Assembly (NCBI GenBank): GCA_964036045.1
Contig: CAXIWF010000703.1
Span: 60,038-124,037 of the forward strand
Direction of reading: 5' to 3'
DNA: 64,000 bases
Source: Eutreptiella sp. 'Long Island Sound 2002'
Lineage: Eukaryota > Euglenozoa > Euglenophyceae > Eutreptiales > Eutreptiaceae
Shown here: piece after piece, positions 1-10,900 of the stretch
Layout of the letters: each line of letters opens with the position of its first letter
How positions within the stretch are numbered: the first letter of the stretch is position 1
Made by a program: the position numbers and the translations under genes
Notes under the pieces: generated by a model
The model's input: only the letters and a program-made list of their open reading frames with translations
What the model was told of the DNA's origin: nothing
Databases searched by the model: none

Positions 1-89
1 TCTATTTTTTTTCGGTATATACTCGCTCCTTACTAGGCAGCTTTGGTGCTTTCAGCGCCACTTTGTGGAGGCCAATGGGCCAATCTCCT
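1..89 (+). ncRNA. Spliced-leader (SL) RNA gene, 5'-truncated by the window edge
   Basis: SL RNA donates a capped leader exon to the 5' ends of nuclear mRNAs by trans-splicing. The window opens at leader base 13: bases 1-14 read TCTA, eight T and CG, followed by the GT donor at 15-16. The downstream half is identical to the complete copies: an Sm-like AGCTTTGG at 39-46, a five-base-pair hairpin GGTGC/GCGCC at 45-59, and a GGAG/CTCC stem at 67-88. The 3' end is set from the roughly 100-nt length known for Euglena SL RNA and is approximate. The first 12 leader bases lie outside the window, so it cannot be told whether this copy carries T or G at position 5. Confidence 0.85.
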
Positions 90-1404
90 TCCAAAACCAA
101 AGTCCTCTCCACTGGAGTCCGGATCATAGGCTCAAGCTCAGCACCCACCATTTACTCCGCACACATCCGCACACATGTCCCTCCCCTTTGCGTAACACCC
201 TGCCCTTCCTTCCCTGGTGGTATCGCGGCATGCGCTGCCCCGCCCCTTCCGCCCCTCCCCCCTAGGGGAGTAGGGTTTGTCCATGTCCCTTGTGCGCAGG
301 AGACAATGGGGTGGGGTGGGGTGGGGGGGTGCATGCGCGCAGTTGAGGCCGCGGTCACATTTTGTCGGCCCATTTGTGTGTGCTTCTTGCTTACTTGGGC
401 CCTGGTTCCCCGTTTGCAGGGTATCTTTGTCTGATTGTGCCCCATGTGCGGCGCTTAACGGCCGAATCTGTTCGTTGCTGGCCCGTTCGGACGCGGACAA
501 TGATTTGTGCCATGTGATGTTTTTTCCAATCTGTTGCATTCGGTGACGTTGCCGATCGATGTGCACAGTGATACGCTGTATGGAGAGTGTTGTCCTGGGG
601 ACAGCTTGTTTTTTGGGCTTCTAGTCAGCTTTGCTGGGAGTTTTGTTTTGTATTCTTTGCACCATGTCGTGCTGTGAGCAATGTGTTGTGTCTTGTGCGC
701 AGTGCTGTCTATTGCAAGCTGTATCCAAAAACTTCCATGGTGCAGAACAAAGGTCTCATTGAAGCTCATGTTTTTCGCACATGGCCGCCATGGCACCTTC
801 TTAGGAGCTAGATCTTCCTCTGAGTGTGCTGAGACCATCCCGCCCCCCTCCTGGACAAGAATCTTAGAGATTCCAAATGTGCACATGCCTCTACAATGCC
901 ACATACCTTCGGGAAATCCTTCTGTGTAACCCGCATAGGCCTGTACGCAAAGGCTAAAAAGGATTTCAAAAATTTGCTGAACGAGGAATCTCAACAACCC
1001 TAGCTCCTTGAGGGAATATATGAATGGTCCAAATGCTCGATCTAGCCATAATTCAAAGGCAGGAAATACATTCTAAACTGTAAGCCACAAATTATCATAA
1101 CTATTGCAACTTTCCTCAACCTCTTTTGTCCGCAAAAATCTTGACGCAGTGATATTGCAGGTAGTAAAGACGTATCACTATTACTATCGCAAAAAGGAAT
1201 GTCGAAGTGGTCCACTTCACGGTTCAAAAAATCCTAGTTTGTTGCGTGACGATGTTACAAATTTTGTACATACCATTGTCTGTTGGAAACAGAACACTGC
1301 ATGTGTCCTGTGTGCTACAAAACCGCGGCTGCCAAAGTACTGCATGATTCGATGCTCAACAACTTACCAAAATGTCAAACCCATAGCAGATGAGGTATGG
1401 GATC
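90..1404. other. Post-SL spacer, unit A (no supported gene)
   Basis: This gene-free stretch contains the G-rich 200-bp repeat (297-496), listed separately. The rest (497-1404) is unique within the unit and unrecognised. A minus-strand frame at 455-997 (180 codons) and a plus-strand frame at 1104-1529 (141 codons, with Cys at CWKQNTACVLC) are open. Neither matches a family I recognise. The first overlaps the G-rich repeat and the second runs into the TATCCTAA repeats, so I do not call either as a gene. The same frames recur in units B, C and D only because the DNA is copied intact. Confidence 0.6.
297..496 (+). repeat. G-rich 200-bp repeat, downstream copy (unit A)
   Basis: The segment starts CAGGAGACAATGG and ends CTGGCCCGTTCGG plus ACGCGG. 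It is a near-identical direct repeat of the segment lying about 54 bases upstream of each 5S sequence (for example 19706-19908). It contains three GGGGT units followed by seven G at 308-329, a strong G-quadruplex candidate, next to an alternating purine-pyrimidine GCATGCGCGC. Each 5S-SL pair is therefore bracketed by two direct copies about 1,325 bp apart. Confidence 0.85.
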
Positions 1405-3365
1405 AAATTGTCCTAACCAATTTTGAGAAACATCCCAGATGTCCCCAATATCCTAGTGAGTTTAAAATACAATATCACAATCTTCTACACAACCATAGAT
1501 CTATCAAGGCTGCGCATCCCGATGGCTAACCCGTACGAAATGAAAAGCGCGCCAACGAATGTCCTAAGTCGTGTTTGAGAAAACGATCCTAAGTCCGAAT
1601 GCAGAAAAGATCCTAATGATTCTAATTATCATAAAAGTCCTAACCAGGCGAACATGTTGCGATGAGTCATTGTCAAAGATATGGAAAAATAGGTTATCCT
1701 TATCCTAGAACCTCTGTCTAACGCGTGGAAAAAACATCCTAAGTATCCTGAACATCCCCAGCCTTTGGGACAGAACGTTAGGGCTAGGAAACATCCTAAC
1801 TATGCCAAGTACTGAATATTCCTCGATAACACCAACGAATATACTACATATCCTAAGAGTGGTTACAATTACGGTTGTCATGAGTTATTTGCCATCACTA
1901 CACATGCAAAATGTAAAAAGAACGATATTCTAACTCCTGTTGGAGAAAATATCCTAAATATCTTCAACTGACTGAACATTTGTTCTCAAAAATATCCCAA
2001 ATATCCCAAGTACTTTGTGTGGCTCCGGGCATGTAATTATCCTAAACCTCCTGACCTGGCAAACATGTTGCGATGGGTCATTGTCAAAGAGATGGATAAA
2101 CCGGTTAGCCTTAGCCTAAAAACACTGTCTAATTTGTGCAAAAAACATCCTAAGTATCCTAAATGTCCTCAACTTTTGGGACTGAAAGTTGGGGCTAGCA
2201 AACATCTTTAATGTGCTAAGTACTCCACTTTCTTCGATAACAGCAAGGAATATCTTAAATATCCTAAGAGTGGTTACAAGTACGGTTGTGATGAGGAATT
2301 TGCCATTACTATACATGAAAAATCTAAGAATAAAAATATCATAAGTGCTGACGGAGAAAATATCCTAATTATCCTAAATATCCTAAACATCCCAATGGGC
2401 AAACAACGGGATGTTGAAAATGTTGTGAGTCCTAATTTTGCCAAGTCAGTCATCCGAATCATCGGGAAGATCGTTAAACCTCATGCAGAAAATATCCTAA
2501 GTATCCCAAATGTTCTGACCTGGCTCGTTTCTTTTCTCAAAAACATCCTAAATATCCTAAGTACGTAATATTGTTCGGGGCATATCATCGAACATATTGT
2601 AAGTATCCGCTATTGGTGTGATGAGTAAGTAGCGATGGCTAGAAGGAAGATATCATAAGTCCTATAGGAGACAATATTCGAATTATCCTAAATATTCTGA
2701 ACCATCCAATGGGCCTACAACAGGATGCTGAAAATGTTGTGCTCAGCACGTGTCAAATACTTCCTAATCTCGCCAGACCAAACATCCTGAATATCAGCAC
2801 CATTCTCTCAGATCATGCAGAAAATATCCTAAATATCCCAAATATCCTCAATTGACTGAACGTTCTTGCTCAAAAATATCCTCAATATCCCAAGTACTTC
2901 ATGTAGCTTTGGGCATAACACCAGAAATATTCCAAAGATTCGAAGAAGGGTTACAGCTACCATTGTGATGAGTACATTGCCAAAAATATCCTAAGTCCTG
3001 ATGGAGACAATATCCTCATTATGTGGACCATCCTCAACATCGTAATGGACAAACAAACGCAGGCTGAACATGTTGTGATAAGCAATCGTCAAAAACATCC
3101 CAACCTCGCCAGAACAAATATTCTAAATGCAAGAAAAGATCCTAAAACGTCATGCAAAAAATATCCTAAATATCCTAAATATCCCTAGCTGACTCATCTA
3201 GACTGAAACCTCCTGCTGAAAAATGTCCAAAATATCCCAAGTACTTAATATTCTTCCAGGCAAGGACCAAAAATATCCTAACTATCCTAAAAAATGGTTA
3301 CCGTTAAAGCTAAGGTTAACCGTAACCCTTTTTTTTAGGATAATTAGGATATTTTCCCAAAAAAA
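1405..3365. repeat. Degenerate TATCCTAA repeat region, unit A
   Basis: This AT-rich DNA is dominated by a degenerate 8-9 base motif (AAATATCCTAA, CATCCTAAG and similar), repeated many tens of times. Superimposed is a diverged higher-order repeat. CATGTTGCGATGAGTCATTG at 1653 recurs with few changes at 2067 (414 bp later), and GAGTGGTTACAATTACGG near 1858 recurs near 2269. A block with CCAATGGGC followed by GATGTTGAAAATGTTGTG recurs near 2390, 2703 and 3038. This gives about five diverged copies of 310-415 bp. No gene is supported; short frames here are built from the repeat. Confidence 0.8.
3269..3355. repeat. 87-bp near-perfect palindrome (unit A)
   Basis: Arms at 3269-3307 and 3316-3355 are reverse complements with only a few mismatches and a small length difference in the A/T run. 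They surround an eight-base centre, AGCTAAGG. The left arm carries TATCCTAACTATCCTAA and GGTTACCGTTAA; the right arm carries TTAACCGTAACC and TTAGGATAATTAGGATA. It marks the point where the TATCCTAA repeats switch strand. Units A and E read CCGTTAAAG in the left arm, while B, C and D read CCGTCAAAG. Confidence 0.85.
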
Positions 3366-4082
3366 TGATCGGGTGTTTGGGATATTTTAGAACGCAAAAG
3401 TAACCTACTAGGATGCATTCTTTTGGCACTCACAAACCACCTCGCCTATGGAATGAGGCCTCAAGACAACACAAACAGCCCTGAACCAGTGCACCACACA
3501 TGTGTAACGGCAGCACTGACAGCACTCAATTATACACTGATGTGATCAGAATTTCAATGATTCTCAGATGTACATTAGTGCAGTAAATTTTCCGCTTGTT
3601 TTCATGTTTTCCGTTCGCCGCCAGATGTCGCCTGTGAGCGCGCGTCGAGTCGCATTTGTCTTTCGTGATTTCCCAATCGGATTTATTTAAATTATTTCGA
3701 ATGATTTCACGTTGTGTCATTATGTGCGATGAATGCGCATTGAGATTCTATGTCTGCTCCATTTTTGTAGACCGGGTTTTCGTACTCTTCATATTCCACC
3801 ATGGAGTTCAAAGGACTTACAAGTGCTTCGCATATGTCGCTCCCCTAAGCTGGATATGGGTCTGAAGAGGGTTATGTGGGTTCGGAGATATCAGGGGCAG
3901 TGTCGGGCGTTACGACCCCTGGGGCATCAAGGCTACAGGCTTCGCAGTTACAACAAAGATCAACCACTATGCAGCGGTTACAACATGTTCCTCACATGGC
4001 ACCACACAAAAGGAAGAAACACTACACCACATCAATCCACACCACGCTAGACCACACCACACCACCTTTCACCGCACTGCCC
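3366..4082. other. Gene-free spacer, unit A
   Basis: This moderately AT-rich sequence has no tandem structure and no recognisable RNA or protein gene. The frame at 3876-4331 (151 codons) takes its C-terminal half from the following 12-bp minisatellite. The 105-codon frame at 3733-4050 is unrecognised. I see nothing else in it. Confidence 0.55.
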
Positions 4083-4329
4083 CAGGATGTGCCCCGCAAT
4101 GTGGCCCACGATGTGCCCCAGAATGTGCCCCTCAATGCTCACCAGAATGTGACCCATGATGTGCCCCACCATGTGCCCCACCATGTGCCGCACGATGTGC
4201 CCGCCAAATGCCAATTGATGTGCCCCATGATGTGCCCCACAGTGTGCCCCACTGTGAACCCCACGATGTGCCCTGGGATGTGCCCCACCATGTGCCCCAC
4301 CATGTGCCGCAGGATGTGCCCCACCATGT
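4083..4329 (+). repeat. 12-bp minisatellite (ATGTGCCCCACC)n, unit A
   Basis: About 20 degenerate copies of a 12-base unit with consensus ATGTGCCCCACC. Because 12 is a multiple of three, several frames stay open on both strands and give low-complexity peptides such as DVPHHVPHHVPHDVP on the plus strand and GGAHGGAH on the minus strand. There is no other coding evidence. The array lies directly before module F1. Confidence 0.9.
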
Positions 4330-4337
4330 AGTAAAAT

Positions 4338-4547
4338 ACTTGTAAAATCGGGGTAAAAATTGGGGATGTTTTTTGCCATACAAGGAGGGTGCTGGGTATA
4401 CTTTGCACTGCACCACGGCCTCCTACCACCTTCAGAATGCATACCACTTCACAAATGCCTTCCTCTCTATCATTACATCACATTCCAACCCATAGTTGCT
4501 CACCCGGGATGCTCCCCTTGCTGGTCTCTCCGCTATTTACCACAAAC
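4338..4547 (+). repeat. Module F1, unit A
   Basis: First of two direct copies of a 210-bp module spaced exactly 418 bp apart (second copy 4756-4966). It starts with TGTAAAATCGGGGTAAAAA and ends near TCTCCGCTATTTACCACAAA. The two copies differ at diagnostic bases, for example CCATAGTTGCTCACCCGG here and CCATGGTTGCTCGACCGG in F2. Units C and D contain a single F1/F2 hybrid instead. Confidence 0.85.
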
Positions 4548-4681
4548 CATACATAAAAAAAAGGCATGTTTCTGGGTAGTTCTCCATAGGCATAGTCGGC
4601 AACCCAAGGGACCCCTTCAGGATGTATCCACGGCTTCTGTGCCCCAAGCCAATGGCGTTGGTGAGGTCTCTGGGATCAGGG

Positions 4682-4966
4682 CATGGACATCCGAACCCGG
4701 TTTGCCAAACCAAAACATTGTCCAGCCGCCGCAGCTCCATTAAGGTCCACCGCTCACTAGTAAAATCGGGGTAAAAACTGGGGATGTTTTTCGCCATACA
4801 AGGAGGGTGGTGGGTATACTTTGCACTGCACCACGGCCTCCTACCACCTTCAGAATGCATTCCACTTCACAAATGCCTTCGTTTCTATCATTACATCACA
4901 TTCCAACCCATGGTTGCTCGACCGGGATGCTACCCTTGCTGGTCTCTCCGCTGTTTACCACAAATC
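4682..4966 (+). repeat. Module F2 plus extension (inverted partner of R), unit A
   Basis: This 285-bp segment runs from CATGGACATCCGAACCCGG to the edge of the first satellite block. Its reverse complement appears as module R at 5201-5481 and at every later R. F2 and the first R form an inverted repeat with 234 bp of satellite between them. The 134 bp before it (4548-4681) carries CATAGTCGGCAACCCAAGG, related to the 149-bp duplication near 19352. Confidence 0.85.
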
Positions 4967-7900
4967 CCGCCCTTTCATGTCCCAACACCCCATTCAAAAA
5001 CACCCACCCCTCCCCCATCCGCATCAACACGCCATACCTACACTTTCGTGCAACCCCCCAAATGTGCTTACATTCACATTTGCATCCCGACGCACCCATC
5101 CAATTCCACACAGGCCACCGTACCCCGCCCTTTCATGTCCCAACAACCCATTCAAAAAGAACCACACACCAGCATCCGCATCAACACGCCGTACCTACAC
5201 TTGTGGTAATCACCAGAGAGACCAGCAAGGGGAGCATCCCGGGTGAGCAACTATGGCTTGGAATGTGATGTAATGATCGAGGGGAGGGCAGCTGTGGAGT
5301 GCACCTCATTGCAAAGATGTTAGGAGGCCGTGGTGCAGTGCATGGTACAACCAGCACCCCCTCTGTGTAGCGAAAAACATAGCCGATTTTTACCCCAATT
5401 TTACTAGCGAGCGGTGGACCTTAATGGAGCCACCGCGGCTGGAAATGTTTTTGCCTGGCAAAGCCAGTTCAGATGTCCATGGCAGCATCGCCCTTTCATG
5501 TTCTAACGACCCATTCAAAAACACCCACCCCTCCCCCATCCGCATCAACACGCCATACCTACACTTTCCTACAACCCCCCCAATGTGCTTACATTCACAT
5601 TTGCATCCCACCGCATCCACCCAACCCGGCACAGGCCACGGTACCCCGCCATTTCATGTCCCAACACCCCATTCAAAAACACCCACCCCTCCCCCATCCG
5701 CCTCAACGCGGCATACCTACACTTTCCTACAACCCCCCCAATGTGCTCACATTCACATTTGCATCCCACCGCATCCACCCAACCCGGCACAGGCCACGGT
5801 ACCCCGCCATTTCATGTCCCAACACCCCATTCAAAAACACCCACCCCTCCCCCATCCGCATCAACACGCCATACCTGCACTTTCTTGCAACCCTCCCAAT
5901 GTGCTCACATTCACTTTTACATCCCAGCGCATCCACCCAACCCGGCACAGGCCACGGTACCCCGCCATTTCATGTTCCAACACCCCATTCAAAAACACCC
6001 ACCCCTCCCCCATCCGCCTCAACACGGCATACCTACACTTTCGTGCAACCCCCCAAATGTGCTCACATTCACATTTGCATCCCACCGCACCCATCCAATT
6101 CCACACAGGCCACCGTACCCCGCCCTTTCATGTCCCAACAACCCATTCAAAAAGAACCACACACCAGCATCCGCATCAACACGCCGTACCTACACTTGTG
6201 GTAATCACCAGAGAGACCAGCAAGGGGAGCATCCCGGGTGAGCAACTATGGCTTGGAATGTGATGTAATGATAGAGGGGAGGGCAGCTGTGGAGTGCACC
6301 TCATTGCAAAGATGTTAGGAGGCCGTGGTGCAGTGCATGGTACAACCAGCACCCCCTCTGTGTAGCGAAAAACATAGCCGATTTTTACCCCAATTTTACT
6401 AGCGAGCGGTGGACCTTAATGGAGCCACCGCGGCTGGAAATGCTTTTGCCTGGCAAAGCCAGTTCAGATGTCCATGGCAGCATCGCCCTTTCATGTTCCA
6501 ACGACCCATTCAAAAACACCCACCCCTCCCCCATCCGCATCAACACGCCATACCTACACTTTCCTACAACCCCCCCAATGTGCTCACATTCACATTTGCA
6601 TCCCACCGCATCCACCCAACCCGGCACAGGCCACGGTACCCCGCCATTTCATGTTCCAACACCCCATTCAAAAACACCCACCCCTCCCCCATCCGCCTCA
6701 ACGCGGCATACCTACACTTTCCTACAACCCCCCCAATGTGCTCACATTCACATTTGCATCCCACCGCATCCACCCAACCCCACACAGGCCACCGTACCCC
6801 GCCCTTTCATGTCCCAACACCCCATTCAAAAACACCCACCCCTCCTCCATCCGCATCAACACGCCATACCTACACTTTCGTGCGACCCCCCGTATGTGCT
6901 CACATTCACATTTGCATCCCACTGCACCCACCCAACCCCACACAGGCCACCGTACCTCGCCCTTTCGTGTTCCAACACCCCATTCAAAAACACCCACCCC
7001 TCCCCCATCCGCATCAACACGCCATACCTGCACTTTCTTGCAACCCTCCCAATGTGCTCACATTCACATTTGCATCCCAGCGCATCCACCCAACCCGGCA
7101 CAGGCCACGGTACCCCGCCATTTCATGTTCCAACACCCCATTCAAAAACACCCACCCCTCCCCCATCCGCCTCAACACGGCATACCTACACTTTCGTGCA
7201 ACCCCCCAAATGTGCTCACATTCACATTTACATCCCACCGCACCCATCCAATTCCACACAGGCCACCGTACCCCGCCCTTTCATGTCCCAACAACCCATT
7301 CAAAAAGAACCACACACCAGCATCCGCATCAACACGCCGTACCTACACTTGTGGTAATCACCAGAGAGACCAGCAAGGGGAGCATCCCGGGTGAGCAACT
7401 ATGGCTTGGAATGTGATGTAATGATAGAGGGGAGGGCAGCTGTGGAGTGCACCTCATTGCAAAGATGTTAGGAGGCCGTGGTGCAGTGCATGGTACAACC
7501 AGCACCCCCTCTGTGTAGCGAAAAACATAGCCGATTTTTACCCCAATTTTACTAGCGAGCGGTGGACCTTAATGGAGCCACCGCGGCTGGAAATGTTTTT
7601 GCCTGGCAAAGCCAGTTCAGATGTCCATGGCAGCATCGCCCTTTCATGTTCCAACGACCCATTCAAAAACACCCACCCCTCCCCCATCCGCATCAACACG
7701 CCATACCTACACTTTCCTACAACCCCTCCAATGTGCTTACATTCACATTTGCATCCCACCGCATCCACCCAACCCGGCACAGGCCACGGTACCCCGCCAT
7801 TTCATGTTCCAACACCCCATTCAAAAACACCCACCCCTCCCCCATCCGCCTCAACGCGGCATACCTACACTTTCGTGCAACCCCCCAAATGTGCTCACAT

Positions 7901-10900
7901 TCACATTTGCATCCCACCGCATCCACCCAACCCGGCACAGGCCACCGTACCCCGCCCTTTCATGTCCCAACACCCCATTCAAAAACACCCACCCCTCCCC
8001 CATCCGCATCAACACGCCATACCTGCACTTTCTTGCAACCCTCCCAATGTGCTCACATTCACATTTACATCCCAGCGCATCCACCCAACCCGGCACAGGC
8101 CACGGTACCCCGCCATTTCATGTTCCAACACCCCATTCAAAAACACCCACCCCTCCCCCATCCGCCTCAACACGGCATACCTACACTTTCGTGCAACCCC
8201 CCAAATGTGCTCACATTCACATTTGCATCCCACCGCACCCATCCAATTCCACACAGGCCACCGTACCCCGCCCTTTCATGTCCCAACAACCCATTCAAAA
8301 AGAACCACACACCAGCATCCGCATCAACACGCCGTACCTACACTTGTGGTAATCACCAGAGAGACCAGCAAGGGGAGCATCCCGGGTGAGCAACTATGGC
8401 TTGGAATGTGATGTAATGATAGAGGGGAGGGCAGCTGTGGAGTGCACCTCATTGCAAAGATGTTAGGAGGCCGTGGTGCAGTGCATGGTACAACCAGCAC
8501 CCCCTCTGTGTAGCGAAAAACATAGCCGATTTTTACCCCAATTTTACTAGCGAGCGGTGGACCTTAATGGAGCCACCGCGGCTGGAAATGCTTTTGCCTG
8601 GCAAAGCCAGTTCAGATGTCCATGGCAGCATCGCCCTTTCATGTTCCAACGACCCATTCAAAAACACCCACCCCTCCCCCATCCGCATCAACACGCCATA
8701 CCTACACTTTCCTACAACCCCCCCAATGTGCTCACATTCACATTTGCATCCCACCGCATCCACCCAACCCGGCACAGGCCACGGTACCCCGCCATTTCAT
8801 GTTCCAACACCCCATTCAAAAACACCCACCCCTCCCCCATCCGCCTCAACGCGGCATACCTACACTTTCCTACAACCCCCCCAATGTGCTCACATTCACA
8901 TTTGCATCCCACCGCATCCACCCAACCCGGCACAGGCCACCGTACCCCGCCCTTTCATGTCCCAACACCCCATTCAAAAACACCCACCCCTCCTCCATCC
9001 GCATCAACACGCCATACCTACACTTTCGTGCGACCCCCCGTATGTGCTCACATTCACATTTGCATCCCACTGCACCCACCCAACCCCACACAGGCCACCG
9101 TACCTCGCCCTTTCGTGTTCCAACACCCCATTCAAAAACACCCACCCCTCCCCCATCCGCATCAACACGCCATACCTGCACTTTCTTGCAACCCTCCCAA
9201 TGTGCTCACATTCACATTTGCATCCCAGCGCATCCACCCAACCCGGCACAGGCCACGGTACCCCGCCATTTCATGTTCCAACACCCCATTCAAAAACACC
9301 CACCCCTCCCCCATCCGCCTCAACACGGCATACCTACACTTTCGTGCAACCCCCCAAATGTGCTCACATTCACATTTACATCCCACCGCACCCATCCAAT
9401 TCCACACAGGCCACCGTACCCCGCCCTTTCATGTCCCAACAACCCATTCAAAAAGAACCACACACCAGCATCCGCATCAACACGCCGTACCTACACTTGT
9501 GGTAATCACCAGAGAGACCAGCAAGGGGAGCATCCCGGGTGAGCAACTATGGCTTGGAATGTGATGTAATGATAGAGGGGAGGGCAGCTGTGGAGTGCAC
9601 CTCATTGCAAAGATGTTAGGAGGCCGTGGTGCAGTGCATGGTACAACCAGCACCCCCTCTGTGTAGCGAAAAACATAGCCGATTTTTACCCCAATTTTAC
9701 TAGCGAGCGGTGGACCTTAATGGAGCCACCGCGGCTGGAAATAGTTTTGCCTGGCAAAGCCAGTTCAGATGTCCATGGCAGCATCGCCCTTTCATGTTCC
9801 AACGACCCATTCAAAAACACCCACCCCTCCCCCATCCGCATCAACACGCCATACCTACACTTTCCTACAACCCCTCCAATGTGCTTACATTCACATTTGC
9901 ATCCCACCGCATCCACCCAACCCGGCACAGGCCACGGTACCCCGCCATTTCATGTTCCAACACCCCATTCAAAAACACCCACCCCTCCCCCATCCGCCTC
10001 AACGCGGCATACCTACACTTTCGTGCAACCCCCCAAATGTGCTCACATTCACATTTGCATCCCACCGCATCCACCCAACCCGGCACAGGCCACCGTACCC
10101 CGCCCTTTCATGTCCCAACACCCCATTCAAAAACACCCACCCCTCCTTCATCCGCATCAACACGCCATACCTACACTTTCGTGCGACCCCCCGTATGTGC
10201 TCGCATTCACATTTGCATCCCACTGCACCCACCCAACCCCACACAGGCCACCGTACCTCGCCCTTTCATGTCCCAACACCCCATTCAAAAACACCCACCC
10301 CTCCCCCATCCGCATCAACACGCCATACCTACACTTTCCTACAACCCCCCCAATGTGCTCACATTCACATTTGCATCCCACCGCATCCACCCAACCCGGC
10401 ACAGGCCACGGTACCCCGCCATTTCATGTTCCAACACCCCATTCAAAAACACCCACCCCTCCCCCATCCGCCTCAACACGGCATACCTACACCTTCGTGC
10501 AACCCCCCAAATGTGCTCACATTCACATTTGCATCCCACCGCATCCACCCAACCCCACACAGGCCACCGTACCCCGCCCTTTCATGTCCCAACACCCCAT
10601 TCAAAAACACCCACCCCTCCCCCATCCGCCTCAACACGGCATACCTACACTTTCGTGCAACCCCCCCAATGTGCTCACATTCACATTTGCATCCCACTGC
10701 ACCCACCCAACCCCACACAGGCCACCGTACCTCGCCCTTTCGTGTTCCAACACCCCATTCAAAAACACCCACCCCTCCCCCATCCGCATCAACACGCCAT
10801 ACCTGCACTTTCTTGCAACCCTCCCAATGTGCTCACATTCACATTTGCATCCCAGCGCATCCACCCAACCCGGCACAGGCCACGGTACCCCGCCATTTCA

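Noticed and set aside
455-997. 180-codon minus-strand frame after the SL gene
   Set aside because: It matches no family I know and overlaps the G-rich repeat. Its conservation is explained by duplication of the whole unit.
1405-3365. TATCCTAA repeats as interstitial telomere
   Set aside because: The motif resembles CCCTAA, but true TTAGGG or TTTAGGG runs are absent and the unit is 8-9 bases with higher-order structure.
3876-4331. 151-codon frame with repeated DVPHHVP
   Set aside because: The repeat peptide is a direct reading of the 12-bp minisatellite, which is open in several frames on both strands.
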